Assembly: GCA_965200005.1 (NCBI GenBank)
Contig: OZ241331.1
Span: 1,860,001 to 1,924,000, forward strand
Source: Aldehydirespirator sp965200005
GTDB lineage: Bacteria; Actinomycetota; Acidimicrobiia; Acidimicrobiales; Aldehydirespiratoraceae
Length of the DNA stretch: 64,000 nt
Reading direction: 5' to 3'
Shown here: piece by piece, positions 42,607-51,014 of the stretch
Position numbering within the stretch: position 1 is the stretch's first letter
Layout: each line of letters opens with the position of its first letter
The notes under the pieces: model-generated
What the model was told of the DNA's origin: nothing
Seen by the model: only the letters and a program-made list of their open reading frames with translations
The model's database searches: none
Program-made: the position numbers and the translations under genes

Positions 42607-43209
42607 TCAGGTTGAGGGGGACCAGTGTTGGCGGCGGGTTTCGTATATGGCTATGGCGGTGGCGGCGGCAACGTTTAGGGAGCCGACACGACCTAACTGG
42701 GGGATGAAACCGAGGTCATCGCAGCGGGCGAGCACCGGCTTAGAGAGGCCGTGATTCTCGCTTCCCACAACAAGCGCTACGGGGCCAGTCAGGTTGATCT
42801 CATATAGCGGTCTGGCTGTAGTGGCGAGTTCTATGCCGACGATCTGCAAGCCATCGGCTCGGGCTGCGGTCACGGCTGCGGTTCCGTCGGCGAACTTGCT
42901 CCATGTCAACTGTTTCTGGGTGCCCATTGCTGTCTTACCTGCCTTGGAATCGTCCGGTGAGGCCGACCCGCCGAGGTAGATGTGTCTGACACGTTCAGCA
43001 GCCGCCGTCCGCACGATTGAGCCGACATTTAGTGGGTTCTGCACTCGGTCAAGCACTAGGGCCAGATGTTCGTAGCCGCGACTGCGCCAGCGGCGGTGCA
43101 ACCGCTTCTGACCGGTGTAATCAAGTTGGACGCCGGTCGCGATTACCCGCTTGCCCGGATGCGCAGTTTTCGAACCGAGCGGCGGACTCGTTCGATCCGG
43201 CTGCCCCAA
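42607..43209 (-). CDS. SpoU/TrmH-family RNA 2'-O-methyltransferase
   Basis: 200 residues. Motif 1 is NPLNVGSIVRTAAA, motif 2 VALVVGSENHGLSK and motif 3 GSLNVAAATAIAIYE, the three knotted SPOUT motifs of the TrmH group. It lacks the N-terminal substrate-binding domain of RlmB types, so a tRNA target is more likely, but this is inference. The start is taken at a TTG at 43209, 39 bases after hisG; convergent with priA. Confidence 0.85.
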   Translation of the reverse strand: MGQPDRTSPPLGSKTAHPGKRVIATGVQLDYTGQKRLHRRWRSRGYEHLALVLDRVQNPLNVGSIVRTAAAERVRHIYLGGSASPDDSKAGKTAMGTQKQLTWSKFADGTAAVTAARADGLQIVGIELATTARPLYEINLTGPVALVVGSENHGLSKPVLARCDDLGFIPQLGRVGSLNVAAATAIAIYETRRQHWSPST

Positions 43210-43248
43210 CGTCGGGTTCTGCGAAGTGCTGCGGTGCTCGGGCTCGGG

Positions 43249-44124
43249 CTATGGGACGATCTTGGTGATTGGCATCTCCACGATGTCCGATGCCCCTAGG
43301 TCGCGCAACGCCGGGATCAAGATGTTGATGTCATAGCGTGGCACCACCGTTTCCACCGCATAGCCAGCTCCGCGGAACAGCTTGTTCACGGTCGGTGCCT
43401 TCATCGCAGGAAGCACCTCGATCACATCATCAAGAGCGTCGTTACCCACGTTGAGCTTCACGAGCACCTTGCCACGAGCATCCAACACTCCCTGTAGCAG
43501 GGTGAAAATCTGGCCCATTGCGTGACGCTTCTCGGCATCAGCGGCTGCTTCGGGGTTGGCGATCAGTTCGGTATAGGAGATCATCAGCGTGTCGATGATG
43601 CGCAACCCCGCGGCACGCAAAGCGCTGCCCGTCTCGGTGATCTCAATAACGGCATCAACGATGTCAGGCACCTTTGCCTCGGTCGCTCCATAGCTCAAAG
43701 CGATCTGGGCATCGACTCCCGCCTTCGCAAAATAACGGCGGGTCAACTCGGGATACTCGGTGGAGACACGCACCCCATCGGGCAGGTCTTCAACACCTTG
43801 ATACGGAGCATCACCAGCTACCGCTAGCACCACCCGGATCGGCAGCGCTGTTGCCTTTGAGTACTTCAACTCACCCAGCGAGACGACATCGCTGTCAGTC
43901 TCCACGATCCAGTCACGCCCAGTAATCCCCATATCAAAGAGCCCACCGGCCACATAGCGAGGGATCTCCTGGGGGCGCAGGATCCGCACGTCGCTGATCC
44001 GTGGATCGTCTATCGATGCTCGGTAAGCGACAGAGGACACGCGATTCACAGGCAAGTCGGCGGCCTCAAACAGCGCCATCGTCGCCTTTTCTAGGGAGCC
44101 TTTGGGTAGCACAAGCGTCAGCAT
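43249..44124 (-). CDS. hisG: ATP phosphoribosyltransferase, long form
   Basis: 291 residues, first step of histidine synthesis. LVLPKGSLEKATMALFEAAD opens the catalytic domain; GITGRDWIVE and IVDAVIEITETGSALRAAGL match the PRPP region. The C-terminal ~75 residues, MKAPTVNKLFRGAGYAVETV to MPITKIVP, are the His-feedback domain of the long form, so HisZ is not needed. The rest of the his operon is not in this window. Confidence 0.95.
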   Translation of the reverse strand: MLTLVLPKGSLEKATMALFEAADLPVNRVSSVAYRASIDDPRISDVRILRPQEIPRYVAGGLFDMGITGRDWIVETDSDVVSLGELKYSKATALPIRVVLAVAGDAPYQGVEDLPDGVRVSTEYPELTRRYFAKAGVDAQIALSYGATEAKVPDIVDAVIEITETGSALRAAGLRIIDTLMISYTELIANPEAAADAEKRHAMGQIFTLLQGVLDARGKVLVKLNVGNDALDDVIEVLPAMKAPTVNKLFRGAGYAVETVVPRYDINILIPALRDLGASDIVEMPITKIVP

Positions 44125-44160
44125 CTAGGCCTCTGGAGGATTAGGGGGCGGCGGCCAACG

Positions 44161-44787
44161 CTACCGGGAGCCGTGATGATGATGCGTGTCGTGGCTCGGG
44201 GGGCGATGTTTAGTGCTGTGCTGTTCGCTGTGGGGATGCGGATCGTAGTTGTCGACCAGCAGCCGCACGGCATGACCCACCACATCAAGCACCGCGCCGA
44301 GAGTCTCCACACAGCCCTTCGAAGACCCGGGAGTATTGAGCACCAGGGCAGTGCCGACTGTCCCAGCGGTTGCTCGCGAAAGCCGCCCCAGCGGGTTGAC
44401 GAGCCGCATTGCTTCGGCTAATCCGGGAGCTTCTCGTTCAAGCACCAGGGCAGTGCCTTCAGGTGTGGAGTCACGTGGCCCGAAACCGGTTCCTCCGGTC
44501 GTGACGATCAGACCATGGAACCCATCGGCCATGTGGCGCAATGCATCGGCGACCGACTCCGCGCCGTCGGCTACGACCCCTCGCTCCACAACCTGCCAAC
44601 CCGCCTCGGTCAGCAGGCCCTGTAATGCAGCCCCGCTGCGGTCTTCACGAGTGCCTGCGACAACACCATCAGACACAGTCAACACCTTGGCTGCACCACC
44701 AGCGCTAGAACCTGAATGGCTATCACCCGAGTGATGCTCGTGATGCTCGTGATGTCGATGTGTGTGATGTCGGTGCTCGCCGGACAT
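44161..44787 (-). CDS. MoaB/MogA-like molybdopterin protein with His-rich ends
   Basis: 208 residues from the ATG at 44787. The core VLTVSDGVVAGTREDRSGAA, ADGAESVADALRHM, LIVTTGGTGFGPRDSTPE and VLNTPGSSKGCVE match MogA/MoaB, which adenylates molybdopterin. Unusually, residues 5-24 contain 11 His, and the last ~26 residues contain nine more, ending HHHH-GSR. This suggests metal binding or delivery. The upstream in-frame extension to 44874 lies inside rsmB and is rejected. It starts 10 bases after rsmB. Nine-base DNA repeats (GTGATGCTC) encode part of the N-terminal His tract. Confidence 0.85.
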   Translation of the reverse strand: MSGEHRHHTHRHHEHHEHHSGDSHSGSSAGGAAKVLTVSDGVVAGTREDRSGAALQGLLTEAGWQVVERGVVADGAESVADALRHMADGFHGLIVTTGGTGFGPRDSTPEGTALVLEREAPGLAEAMRLVNPLGRLSRATAGTVGTALVLNTPGSSKGCVETLGAVLDVVGHAVRLLVDNYDPHPHSEQHSTKHRPPSHDTHHHHGSR

Positions 44788-44797
44788 GCGCGAAACC

Positions 44798-45916
44798 CTA
44801 CCGACAGCGTGTCCAGGCAAACATTGCCATGCCGTCGTGCTCAGTAGTCGGCAGCAGGATCCCACCAGTCCCATACGGCGCCCACGGTTCCTCCAACTGC
44901 TCTACGGGTGACAGCCGAGAGTCCTTGGCGACTCTGGCGGCCACACCAACTGTCTCGGCTGAGGTCAGGGTGCAAACGCTGTACACGAGTCGCCCGCCCG
45001 GGCGCAGCAACTCCACAGCGGCCCTCACCAACTTCGTCTGCAAGGACACGAGCCGTGCGATAGCACCACGTTCGATACGCCAGCGTGCGTCAGGGCGTCG
45101 TCGCAACGCACCTAATCCCGTGCAAGGAGCATCGACGAGGGCAACATCAAAACATCCAGCCCTAAGAGGCGGAATCGTCGAGTCGCCAGCAACAACATGC
45201 ATCGACGATGCATCTAGACGATCTCGGTTGGTCTGCATCAGCCGACACCGCGCCGGGCGCACATCGATAGCGACAACCCTGGCGCCACGAGCCGCTAGCG
45301 CAGTTGCTTTGCCTCCAGGAGCAGCACACAGATCAGCAACCAGGTCACCTTCGGAAGCGTTTATCGCCTCAACCACCAGCTGCGAGCTGATGTCCTGCAC
45401 ATATGAGTCTTCGCGGCGATGCACAGGCGCTGCGAAATTCATTGCCTCAAGAGCAGCCAGGGCTTTATCTGTACCGAGATCCTCACACAGCGTCTCGACG
45501 ATCCAGTCGGGGTAGCTCAGCCGGGTTGCCTCGTTGGGCCAGCCCGGCGTCGGTGCCGCAGCCACTCGGCGCAACACCGCATTGATGAGACCCCGGAACC
45601 GGCGGGGCGCAGCACCGACCGTCTCAGACACAGCTGCATACGAGGGTGTGTCCAACTCCAACAACTGGTACGCACCGAGCCGCAGAGCTGCTAGTGCCGT
45701 GGGCGGCGGCCGCCGCACCAGGAACGGCTCCAAAACCCAGTCCAGAGCTCGGTGACGACGAGTGACGCCATAAACAAGCTCGGTTACGAAAGCTCTGTCA
45801 CGCTTGTCTAAGCGCGAAGCCGCGAGCATCGGCCCAAGAACGACATTTGCATAGGCACCGTCACGCTCAATGCGCACGAGGGCACTCAAGGCAACACGCC
45901 GTGCCCCGGTACTCAA
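44798..45916 (-). CDS. rsmB: 16S rRNA m5C methyltransferase RsmB, shortened type
   Basis: 372 residues from the TTG at 45916, which overlaps the fmt stop (TTGA). An N-terminal NusB-like domain (GARRVALSALVRIERDGAYA) is followed by the catalytic domain: VQDISSQLVVEA, DLCAAPGGKATALAARGARV for SAM, DAPCTGLGALRRRPDARWR and YSVCTLTSAE with the two cysteines. Between EAMNFAAPVH and DSYVQDISSQ only about 4 residues remain where typical RsmB has ~40 more, so the linker/RRM-like region is absent. I think this is lineage-typical but could not check. Confidence 0.88.
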   Translation of the reverse strand: MSTGARRVALSALVRIERDGAYANVVLGPMLAASRLDKRDRAFVTELVYGVTRRHRALDWVLEPFLVRRPPPTALAALRLGAYQLLELDTPSYAAVSETVGAAPRRFRGLINAVLRRVAAAPTPGWPNEATRLSYPDWIVETLCEDLGTDKALAALEAMNFAAPVHRREDSYVQDISSQLVVEAINASEGDLVADLCAAPGGKATALAARGARVVAIDVRPARCRLMQTNRDRLDASSMHVVAGDSTIPPLRAGCFDVALVDAPCTGLGALRRRPDARWRIERGAIARLVSLQTKLVRAAVELLRPGGRLVYSVCTLTSAETVGVAARVAKDSRLSPVEQLEEPWAPYGTGGILLPTTEHDGMAMFAWTRCR

Positions 45917-46863
45917 GTGTCGAATCGTTCCCCAGCCTCTAGGCGCGCCCCGAGGCACCACTGGCTTGCAGCCGTCGCCTTGCGCCCCTCTGCCTGCACC
46001 TCAAGCAACTCAAGACAGCCTTCAGCAGTGCCGACAAGCACCTTCGGCTTAGCTCCAGAAGTTGCAGTTCCAGCGGGCGCTGAACTCACAACGATCTGCG
46101 CAGGAACTGCCGCTTCAACTGGCGCTTCGTGATCGGCAGTCAGTGCTCTCACAGCTTTCACAGCTCTCACGATTTTGAACCGGCGGCCTCGAAACATCGT
46201 CCACGCACCACCGACCCTCACCTTGCGCATCGCGTGTTCTGCCGTGTTCGACCAGTCGATTCGCAACTCATCCGTGGTTAGCTTGTCGGCCCAAGTGCTC
46301 TCGCCTTGCTGCGGCTCAGGCTCGCCGAATCCTTCACGCAACGCCTCAACGATCAAATCAATACCGAGGGCACACAGTCTGTTGCGTAGCTGAGTAGCAT
46401 TCTCATCAGGTCGGATCGCTGTCTCAGCCCTGCTGTAAACATCACCCGTGTCGATCTCGGGAGCTATGTCGATAAGACAGACCCCAGTGCGCGTGTCACC
46501 CGCGAGAATGGCGCGCTCAACGGGTGCTGCTCCCCGCCAGCGGGGAAGTAGCGAAAAGTGCAGGTTGACAGTGCAACGTTCGTTAGCCACAGCTTCACGG
46601 ATGAATTCGCCGTAGGCAATCACCACAGCCAAGTCAGCCGCAATCGAAAGCGCATCGGCAGCATCCCAAGTGACAGGGAGGCCGAGCGCATTAGCCGCCT
46701 TGGCGACGGGTGAGGGTGTTGGAGCGCCCCGGCGACTACGACGCCGAGGCGGCCGGGTCACTACCAGGACAACCTCGTGGCCAGCTTCATGCAGCGCCCG
46801 CAGCACATCTGCCGCGAGGTCAGGAGTGCCAAAGAATACGAGCCGCGTTCGGGCTCGGGTCAC
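45913..46863 (-). CDS. fmt: Methionyl-tRNA formyltransferase
   Basis: 316 residues. LVFFGTPDLAADVLRALHEA opens the protein; VNLHFSLLPRWRGAAPVERA contains the Asn-His of the active site; GDTRTGVCLIDIAPEIDTGD carries the catalytic Asp. The C-terminal OB-like domain follows. Formylates Met-tRNAi. The GTG overlaps the def stop (GTGA), as in the usual def-fmt pair. Confidence 0.95.
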   Translation of the reverse strand: MTRARTRLVFFGTPDLAADVLRALHEAGHEVVLVVTRPPRRRSRRGAPTPSPVAKAANALGLPVTWDAADALSIAADLAVVIAYGEFIREAVANERCTVNLHFSLLPRWRGAAPVERAILAGDTRTGVCLIDIAPEIDTGDVYSRAETAIRPDENATQLRNRLCALGIDLIVEALREGFGEPEPQQGESTWADKLTTDELRIDWSNTAEHAMRKVRVGGAWTMFRGRRFKIVRAVKAVRALTADHEAPVEAAVPAQIVVSSAPAGTATSGAKPKVLVGTAEGCLELLEVQAEGRKATAASQWCLGARLEAGERFDT

Positions 46864-47408
46864 GGTAGTCGCAGGCCCCCGAGCCGTTTCCTCGGATTCT
46901 CCGATGATCGAGTTGCCTTGGGGCCGATGCCGAGTTCTCGGAGTGTGCGCAGCGCTGCTCGGCGCTCGGCTGGCTTAAGGCGTTCGATCAGCAGGGTTCC
47001 GTCAAGATGGTCAAGCTCGTGCTGGAACAGCCTTGCTTCGATCTCGTCGGCCTCAACCGAGACCTCATTGCCGTCGAGATCGTGGCCAATGACATGGACT
47101 TGTTTGGGACGCACGATCTCCCAGGAGAGCCCTGGCACCGACAGGCAACCCTCGTCATAAGCCCATTCACCTTCGGACTCGACGATCTGGGGGTTCACGA
47201 TGGTGCGAGGCCCCTCACCGATGTCCCACACGAACAACCGCTTCTGAACCCCAACCTGGGGTGCGGCGAGACCGATGCCTTCAGCCTGATACATCGTCTC
47301 GACCATGTCGGTCGCGATCCTCACCAGCGTGCCATCAATGTTGGAGATGTCTGCGGCGCGTCGGCGCAGCACGGGGTCGCCGATGATGCGAATGTCATAG
47401 GGCGCCAC
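46860..47408 (-). CDS. def: Peptide deformylase
   Basis: 182 residues from the GTG at 47408. The three motifs are GIGLAAPQVG, EGCLSVPG and QHELDHLDG (metal Cys, two His and catalytic Glu). It removes the formyl group added through fmt. The long upstream extension to 47465 overlaps the divergent methyltransferase and is unlikely. The C-terminal tail is basic. Confidence 0.95.
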   Translation of the reverse strand: MAPYDIRIIGDPVLRRRAADISNIDGTLVRIATDMVETMYQAEGIGLAAPQVGVQKRLFVWDIGEGPRTIVNPQIVESEGEWAYDEGCLSVPGLSWEIVRPKQVHVIGHDLDGNEVSVEADEIEARLFQHELDHLDGTLLIERLKPAERRAALRTLRELGIGPKATRSSENPRKRLGGLRLP

Positions 47409-47433
47409 GGGTGCTGAGGTTACCGTTGCAAAC

Positions 47434-48106
47434 GTGGCAAAGGCCGATCCCAACCTGCCGGCCAAGGATCAGGCCACCTCGAGCGTCTCGGTAGGTCACT
47501 ATTTTGACGCGAACCCCGAGCGTCGCCTCGAAGCGTCGTCGCCTCGATGTGAACGTGGATGGCACCCCGCTGCGTTTCGTCACAGATTCAGGAGTGTTCT
47601 CTCCCCAGCGACTCGATCCCGGAACTCGCTTGCTGCTCTCGGAGATGCCGCCACTGCGTACCGATGATCGTCAGGTCTTAGATCTTGGTTGTGGCTGGGG
47701 CGCCATCGCATGTGTCTTGGCCTTGCGTCACGCAGCCGCGGCAAACGTGGCAGACGTGAATGTGGTGGCCGTCGATACCAACAAGCGAGCCCTGCGGCTC
47801 ACCGCGCACAATGCTGCCCTCAACGGGGTTGACAACGTGACCGCCGCGCTCCCAGCGTCAGTCGACCCCACGACCCGATTCGACAGGATCCTCAGCAACC
47901 CGCCGATCCGCATCGGTAAACACAGACTTCATGAGATGTTGGTCGACTGGCTCGACCGGCTGGCACCGAGCGGCCTGGCACACCTCGTGGTCAACCGCCA
48001 TCTGGGTGCCGACTCGCTTGCCCGCTGGCTACGAGAGCAGCAATACGGGGTGGACCGTTTGCTATCTCGCGGCGGATACCGAATATTGGAGATCCAACCT
48101 CGCTAA
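47434..48106 (+). CDS. RsmC/RlmG-like rRNA methyltransferase, frameshifted near its start
   Basis: The frame from the GTG at 47434 reads MAKADPNLPAKDQATSSVSV and GHYFDANPE. The next frame continues SVASKRRRLDVNVDGTPLRF, SGVFSPQRLDPGTRLLLSEM, VLDLGCGWGAIACVLALRHA and ILSNPPIRIGKHRLHEM (NPPI catalytic), to 48106. The frames join cleanly as HYFDANPSVASKRRR if one C is removed from the CCCC run at 47514-47517. The corrected protein would be 223 residues, normal for this family. A start at the TTG at 47504 would lose the N-terminal HYF motif. A C-run is a classic place for sequencing error, so the gene may well be intact. Confidence 0.8.
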
Positions 48107-48591
48107 TTCGAGGCGTTGGCTTCGTTCGGACGGTTCTTGAGTTGCACAAACGCGATACGGATCTTCGACAAACCGTCGCGAAGCGTTTGCTCCGGTTCGC
48201 CGAGTCGTCCCACCATGCCATCAAGCAACGCTCCAAGCGCATCAATCGCGATCGCCGCCTCGCCGAAATTTGGTGGCGCGCTCGCGAGGTGCAATGCCGC
48301 CAACTCGTAAAGCCCCATCGCATGGTTGGCAACTACGATCGTGGCAGGCGTCTCCTTAAGCCGCTCGCGGGCCGCAGCCATCTCACGCAAGTACTGCTCG
48401 GCCTGCTCGCGCTCCTCTTCAGAGAGATTGTCAAGGTCAATGTCACCAGCGGTCTCGGTGCCGCGGGGCCCAGGCTCCGTTGTTGCAGCCTCCGGCTCGG
48501 GGCCACTCGAAGGTTCCGGTTCGCTAGTGGGCGGCGACTGGCGCCGATCTTGGATCGGGATCTCGCCGCCGGGTGTCCATAGAGTGCTCAT
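48103..48591 (-). CDS. DUF1844 family protein
   Basis: 162 residues from the ATG at 48591. A low-complexity, Pro/Glu-rich N-terminal half (residues ~20-60) is followed by a helical region, then the DUF1844 core: TIVVANHAMGLYELAALHLA, AAIAIDALGALLDGMVGRLG and SKIRIAFVQLKN. The function is unknown; the gene is a common neighbour of infC in actinobacteria. It overlaps the RsmC-like stop by four bases and is divergent from infC. Confidence 0.8.
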   Translation of the reverse strand: MSTLWTPGGEIPIQDRRQSPPTSEPEPSSGPEPEAATTEPGPRGTETAGDIDLDNLSEEEREQAEQYLREMAAARERLKETPATIVVANHAMGLYELAALHLASAPPNFGEAAIAIDALGALLDGMVGRLGEPEQTLRDGLSKIRIAFVQLKNRPNEANASN

Positions 48592-48730
48592 CGGCGTGAA
48601 CTCCAGGTCGTTTTGCAAGTTCAGTGGCCGCAGTTCGCGACGAGTGCTACCCTACCGGCGTTAGTCCCGCGGGTACCTTCCCGCACCCCCTCGATCCCGG
48701 AGGTTTCGTGCTCACGAGGAGTGAATACCG

Positions 48731-49321
48731 ATAGCACCAGCAGGCGAAGAGCCCAAGATCAACGATCAGATACGTGCTCTGGAGGTTCGTCTTGTGGGTG
48801 AGAACGGACAGCAGATCGGTATTCGGACATTAGAAGAAGCCCTGAACCTGGCCCAGGCAGCGGGTCGGGATCTCGTGGAAGTGGCAAACCGGGCCCAGCC
48901 CCCTGTATGTCGCATTATGGACTACGGGAAGTACAAGTACGAAGCTGCTCAGCGCGCCAAAGAGTCCCGGCGCAAGTCGACCAATGTGATGGTCAAGGAG
49001 ATGAAGTACCGGCCCAAGATCGGCAAGGGTGACTTCCAGACCAAGACCCGCATGGTTGAGAAGTTCCTTAACTCTGGGAACAAGGTGAAGGTCACGATCA
49101 TGTTCCGTGGCCGTGAAGTGCAGCACCCCCAACTAGGTCGCAAGATTCTTGACGAGGTCGCCGAATCGGTCAGCGATATTGCCAAGGTCGAGTTCCTGCC
49201 TCGCCAGGACGGGCGCAACATGGTGATGGTTCTGGCACCTGACAAGCAGGCGCAAGCCCGGCGGCGCCGTAAACTCCAGGCCGACGCGGCAGCGGCTGGG
49301 GCATCGGAGCGCAGCAGGTAA
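48731..49321 (+). CDS. infC: Translation initiation factor IF-3, probable AUA start
   Basis: IF-3 prevents subunit joining and checks the start codon. The frame opens after a TGA at 48722-48724 and contains no ATG, GTG or TTG before the GTG at 48794, yet family sequence starts earlier: KINDQIRALEVRLVGENGQQ. The only plausible starts are ATA codons at 48725 and 48731; 48731 has AGGAG at a 9-base spacing. infC in other bacteria uses rare AUU/AUC/AUA starts for autoregulation, so this fits. The 196-residue product has TLEEALNLAQAAGRDLVEVA, YGKYKYEAAQRAKESRRK and VKVTIMFRGREVQHPQLG. A GTG start would remove half of the N-terminal domain. Confidence 0.9.
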   Translation: MAPAGEEPKINDQIRALEVRLVGENGQQIGIRTLEEALNLAQAAGRDLVEVANRAQPPVCRIMDYGKYKYEAAQRAKESRRKSTNVMVKEMKYRPKIGKGDFQTKTRMVEKFLNSGNKVKVTIMFRGREVQHPQLGRKILDEVAESVSDIAKVEFLPRQDGRNMVMVLAPDKQAQARRRRKLQADAAAAGASERSR

Positions 49322-49337
49322 CACCTGGATTGCTCAA

Positions 49338-49358
49338 ACCGGCGGACACTCCGGCGGT
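49338..49358 (+). other. Small hairpin between infC and rpmI
   Basis: Two 4-bp stems (ACCG/CGGT and CGGA/TCCG) separated by one G-G mismatch close on a CAC triloop. There is no T-run, so it is not a typical terminator. It lies in the 133-base infC-rpmI gap where L20-type leader control is found in other bacteria. Function uncertain. Confidence 0.3.
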
Positions 49359-49454
49359 CTGCTCTGAACACCACTGCCAGCCGCAAGCACCAGCACCCAG
49401 CACTAAGCAGCGAGCAACCTGAGCCCGCGTAGCGAGACGAAAAGGCGTTAGAGC

Positions 49455-49646
49455 ATGCCCAAAATGAAGACACATCGCGGCGCGGCAAAGCGGTTCCGGC
49501 GTACCGGCACCGGCAAGTTGCGTAGGCGTCGAGCCAACAAGAGTCACATCCTCGAAAAGAAATCCCCCAAGCGCAAGCGGCAACTGCGTGGGCCCACCGA
49601 GGTGTCGTCTCGAGACTCGGCGGCGCTGCGAGATCTCGGCGTCTAG
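49455..49646 (+). CDS. rpmI: 50S ribosomal protein L35
   Basis: 63 residues, very basic. MPKMKTHRGAAKRFRRTGTG and RRRRANKSHILEKKSPKRKR are the family signature. infC-rpmI-rplT order is standard. Confidence 0.96.
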   Translation: MPKMKTHRGAAKRFRRTGTGKLRRRRANKSHILEKKSPKRKRQLRGPTEVSSRDSAALRDLGV

Positions 49647-49686
49647 TCCGAAGCTGCTGACTGAACACCACGAAGGAGATACGTAG

Positions 49687-50073
49687 ATGGTGAGAGTGAA
49701 GCGCTCCGTTCACTCAAAGAAGCGGCGCAGGACAACCCTGAAGCGGGCAAGGGGCTATTACGGCAACAAGTCACGCACCTGGCGTGGTGCCAACGAGCAG
49801 TTGATGCACTCGGGGAACTACGCCTTCCGAGATCGCCGGGCCCGCAAGCGCCAGTTCCGCCGGCTGTGGATCCAACGCATCAATGCAGCGGCTCGTGAGC
49901 ATGGGATGCCGTACAGTCGCTTCATCGCCGGACTCAGCGCCGCCGGAATTGAGGTCGATCGCAAGATCTTGGCTGATCTTGCGGTGACTGATAGCGCTGC
50001 GTTTGCAGCACTGGTGGCTCAGGCCCGCGCAGCCCTTGATGATCGGGTAGCGGAGACCGCAGACGCCAGTTGA
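49687..50073 (+). CDS. rplT: 50S ribosomal protein L20
   Basis: 128 residues. MVRVKRSVHSKKRRRTTLKR, ARGYYGNKSRTWRGANEQLM and RDRRARKRQFRRLWIQRINA match L20, whose long basic arm threads into 23S rRNA. GAAGGAGA precedes the ATG at 7 bases. In other bacteria L20 represses its operon; the gap upstream of rpmI could host that, but nothing decisive is seen. Confidence 0.97.
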   Translation: MVRVKRSVHSKKRRRTTLKRARGYYGNKSRTWRGANEQLMHSGNYAFRDRRARKRQFRRLWIQRINAAAREHGMPYSRFIAGLSAAGIEVDRKILADLAVTDSAAFAALVAQARAALDDRVAETADAS

Positions 50074-50168
50074 TTCCAGGGCTCTAAGACGCCCCGATTT
50101 CGGAGAGGGCTGAGCTAGAAGATCACTTATGGTGTCGGGCGGTCTCACCTTGACTCTTTGACGATTCT

Positions 50169-50984
50169 TTGGCCTTGACACCGCTCGGTGCCCGCAACCG
50201 TCGCGTCTCTCAACTCCGGAGATTGATCCGCAAACGACACGCTCGAGCGCAGATCGCTGTGCTCGAGTCCCCACGCACTGTTGCTGAAGCAATCTCGGCA
50301 GGCTTCGAACCGTTGACGGTCGCCGTGCCCGAGAGAGCGGTCAACAGCAGTGTGTTTCAAGGTGTTCTGTGCCGGCTCACTGAGGCGACCGAAGTGCTCG
50401 TCATTGTGGACTCCGCCTTTGACTCTTTGGCGCCGTCTGTAACTCCTCAACCGATGCTGGCAGTGATCGAACGCCCCCAGGAGCCACTGCCGGCAGTGTT
50501 CGAACACGATGATTTGGTCATCGTGCTTGTCGGTGTTTCTGATCCAGGCAACGCAGGCACGATCGTGCGTAGCGCACATGCTTGCGCGGCTCGCTGCGTG
50601 GTGTTCGTGGGCGGCGCGGATCCGTGGAGTCCAAAGGCCGTGCGAGCCTCAAGCGGGTCTGCGCTTCGTGTGCCAATCGTTCGTCACGACGACGCTCGAG
50701 CTGTTTTGAAAGTCCTGCGAGAAGCAGGTGCTCGGGTTGTCGCTAGTGATGCTGCGTCCGGTTCGCCATATCTCGCTGGCGCTTTGGATGCATCACGGGG
50801 TCCACTGGCTGTGGTTGCTGGTTCGGAAGCGCGCGGGCTGGATCGATCATTGGACGATCTCGTACACGACTGGGTTCACATTGGCATGGCTGGCGGCACC
50901 GAGTCACTCAATGTGGCGATGGCTACAACACTGCTCGCCTTCGAGTTCCGCCGCCCCACAGCACCCAAACCAGAGAAACTGTGA
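50169..50984 (+). CDS. SpoU-family rRNA methyltransferase (RlmB/TsnR-like)
   Basis: 271 residues. An N-terminal substrate-binding domain (IRKRHARAQIAVLESPRTVA) precedes SPOUT motifs SDPGNAGTIVRSAHACAA, VAGSEARGLDRSLDD and AGGTESLNVAMATTLLAFE. A 23S rRNA target is likely but not certain. The start is a TTG at 50169 or 50175. The next gene begins 30 bases later behind its own -10 box. This gene is often found between rplT and pheS. Confidence 0.88.
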   Translation: MALTPLGARNRRVSQLRRLIRKRHARAQIAVLESPRTVAEAISAGFEPLTVAVPERAVNSSVFQGVLCRLTEATEVLVIVDSAFDSLAPSVTPQPMLAVIERPQEPLPAVFEHDDLVIVLVGVSDPGNAGTIVRSAHACAARCVVFVGGADPWSPKAVRASSGSALRVPIVRHDDARAVLKVLREAGARVVASDAASGSPYLAGALDASRGPLAVVAGSEARGLDRSLDDLVHDWVHIGMAGGTESLNVAMATTLLAFEFRRPTAPKPEKL

Positions 50985-51001
50985 GGTAGCCCCGGCTGCT
51001 C

Positions 51002-51007
51002 TAACCT
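51002..51007 (+). promoter_or_regulatory. Probable -10 box (TAACCT) of pheS
   Basis: TAACCT ends 7 bases before the ATG of pheS with no ribosome-binding site between; leaderless pattern. Confidence 0.4.
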
Positions 51008-51014
51008 TGCTCGA

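Noticed and set aside
44788..44874. Longer MoaB/MogA start at 44874
   Set aside because: The extra residues lie inside rsmB and match nothing in the family; ATG 44787 follows rsmB by 10 bases.
49338..49358. Rho-independent terminator after infC
   Set aside because: Stem has a mismatch, a short loop and no T-run; infC-rpmI-rplT are usually co-transcribed.
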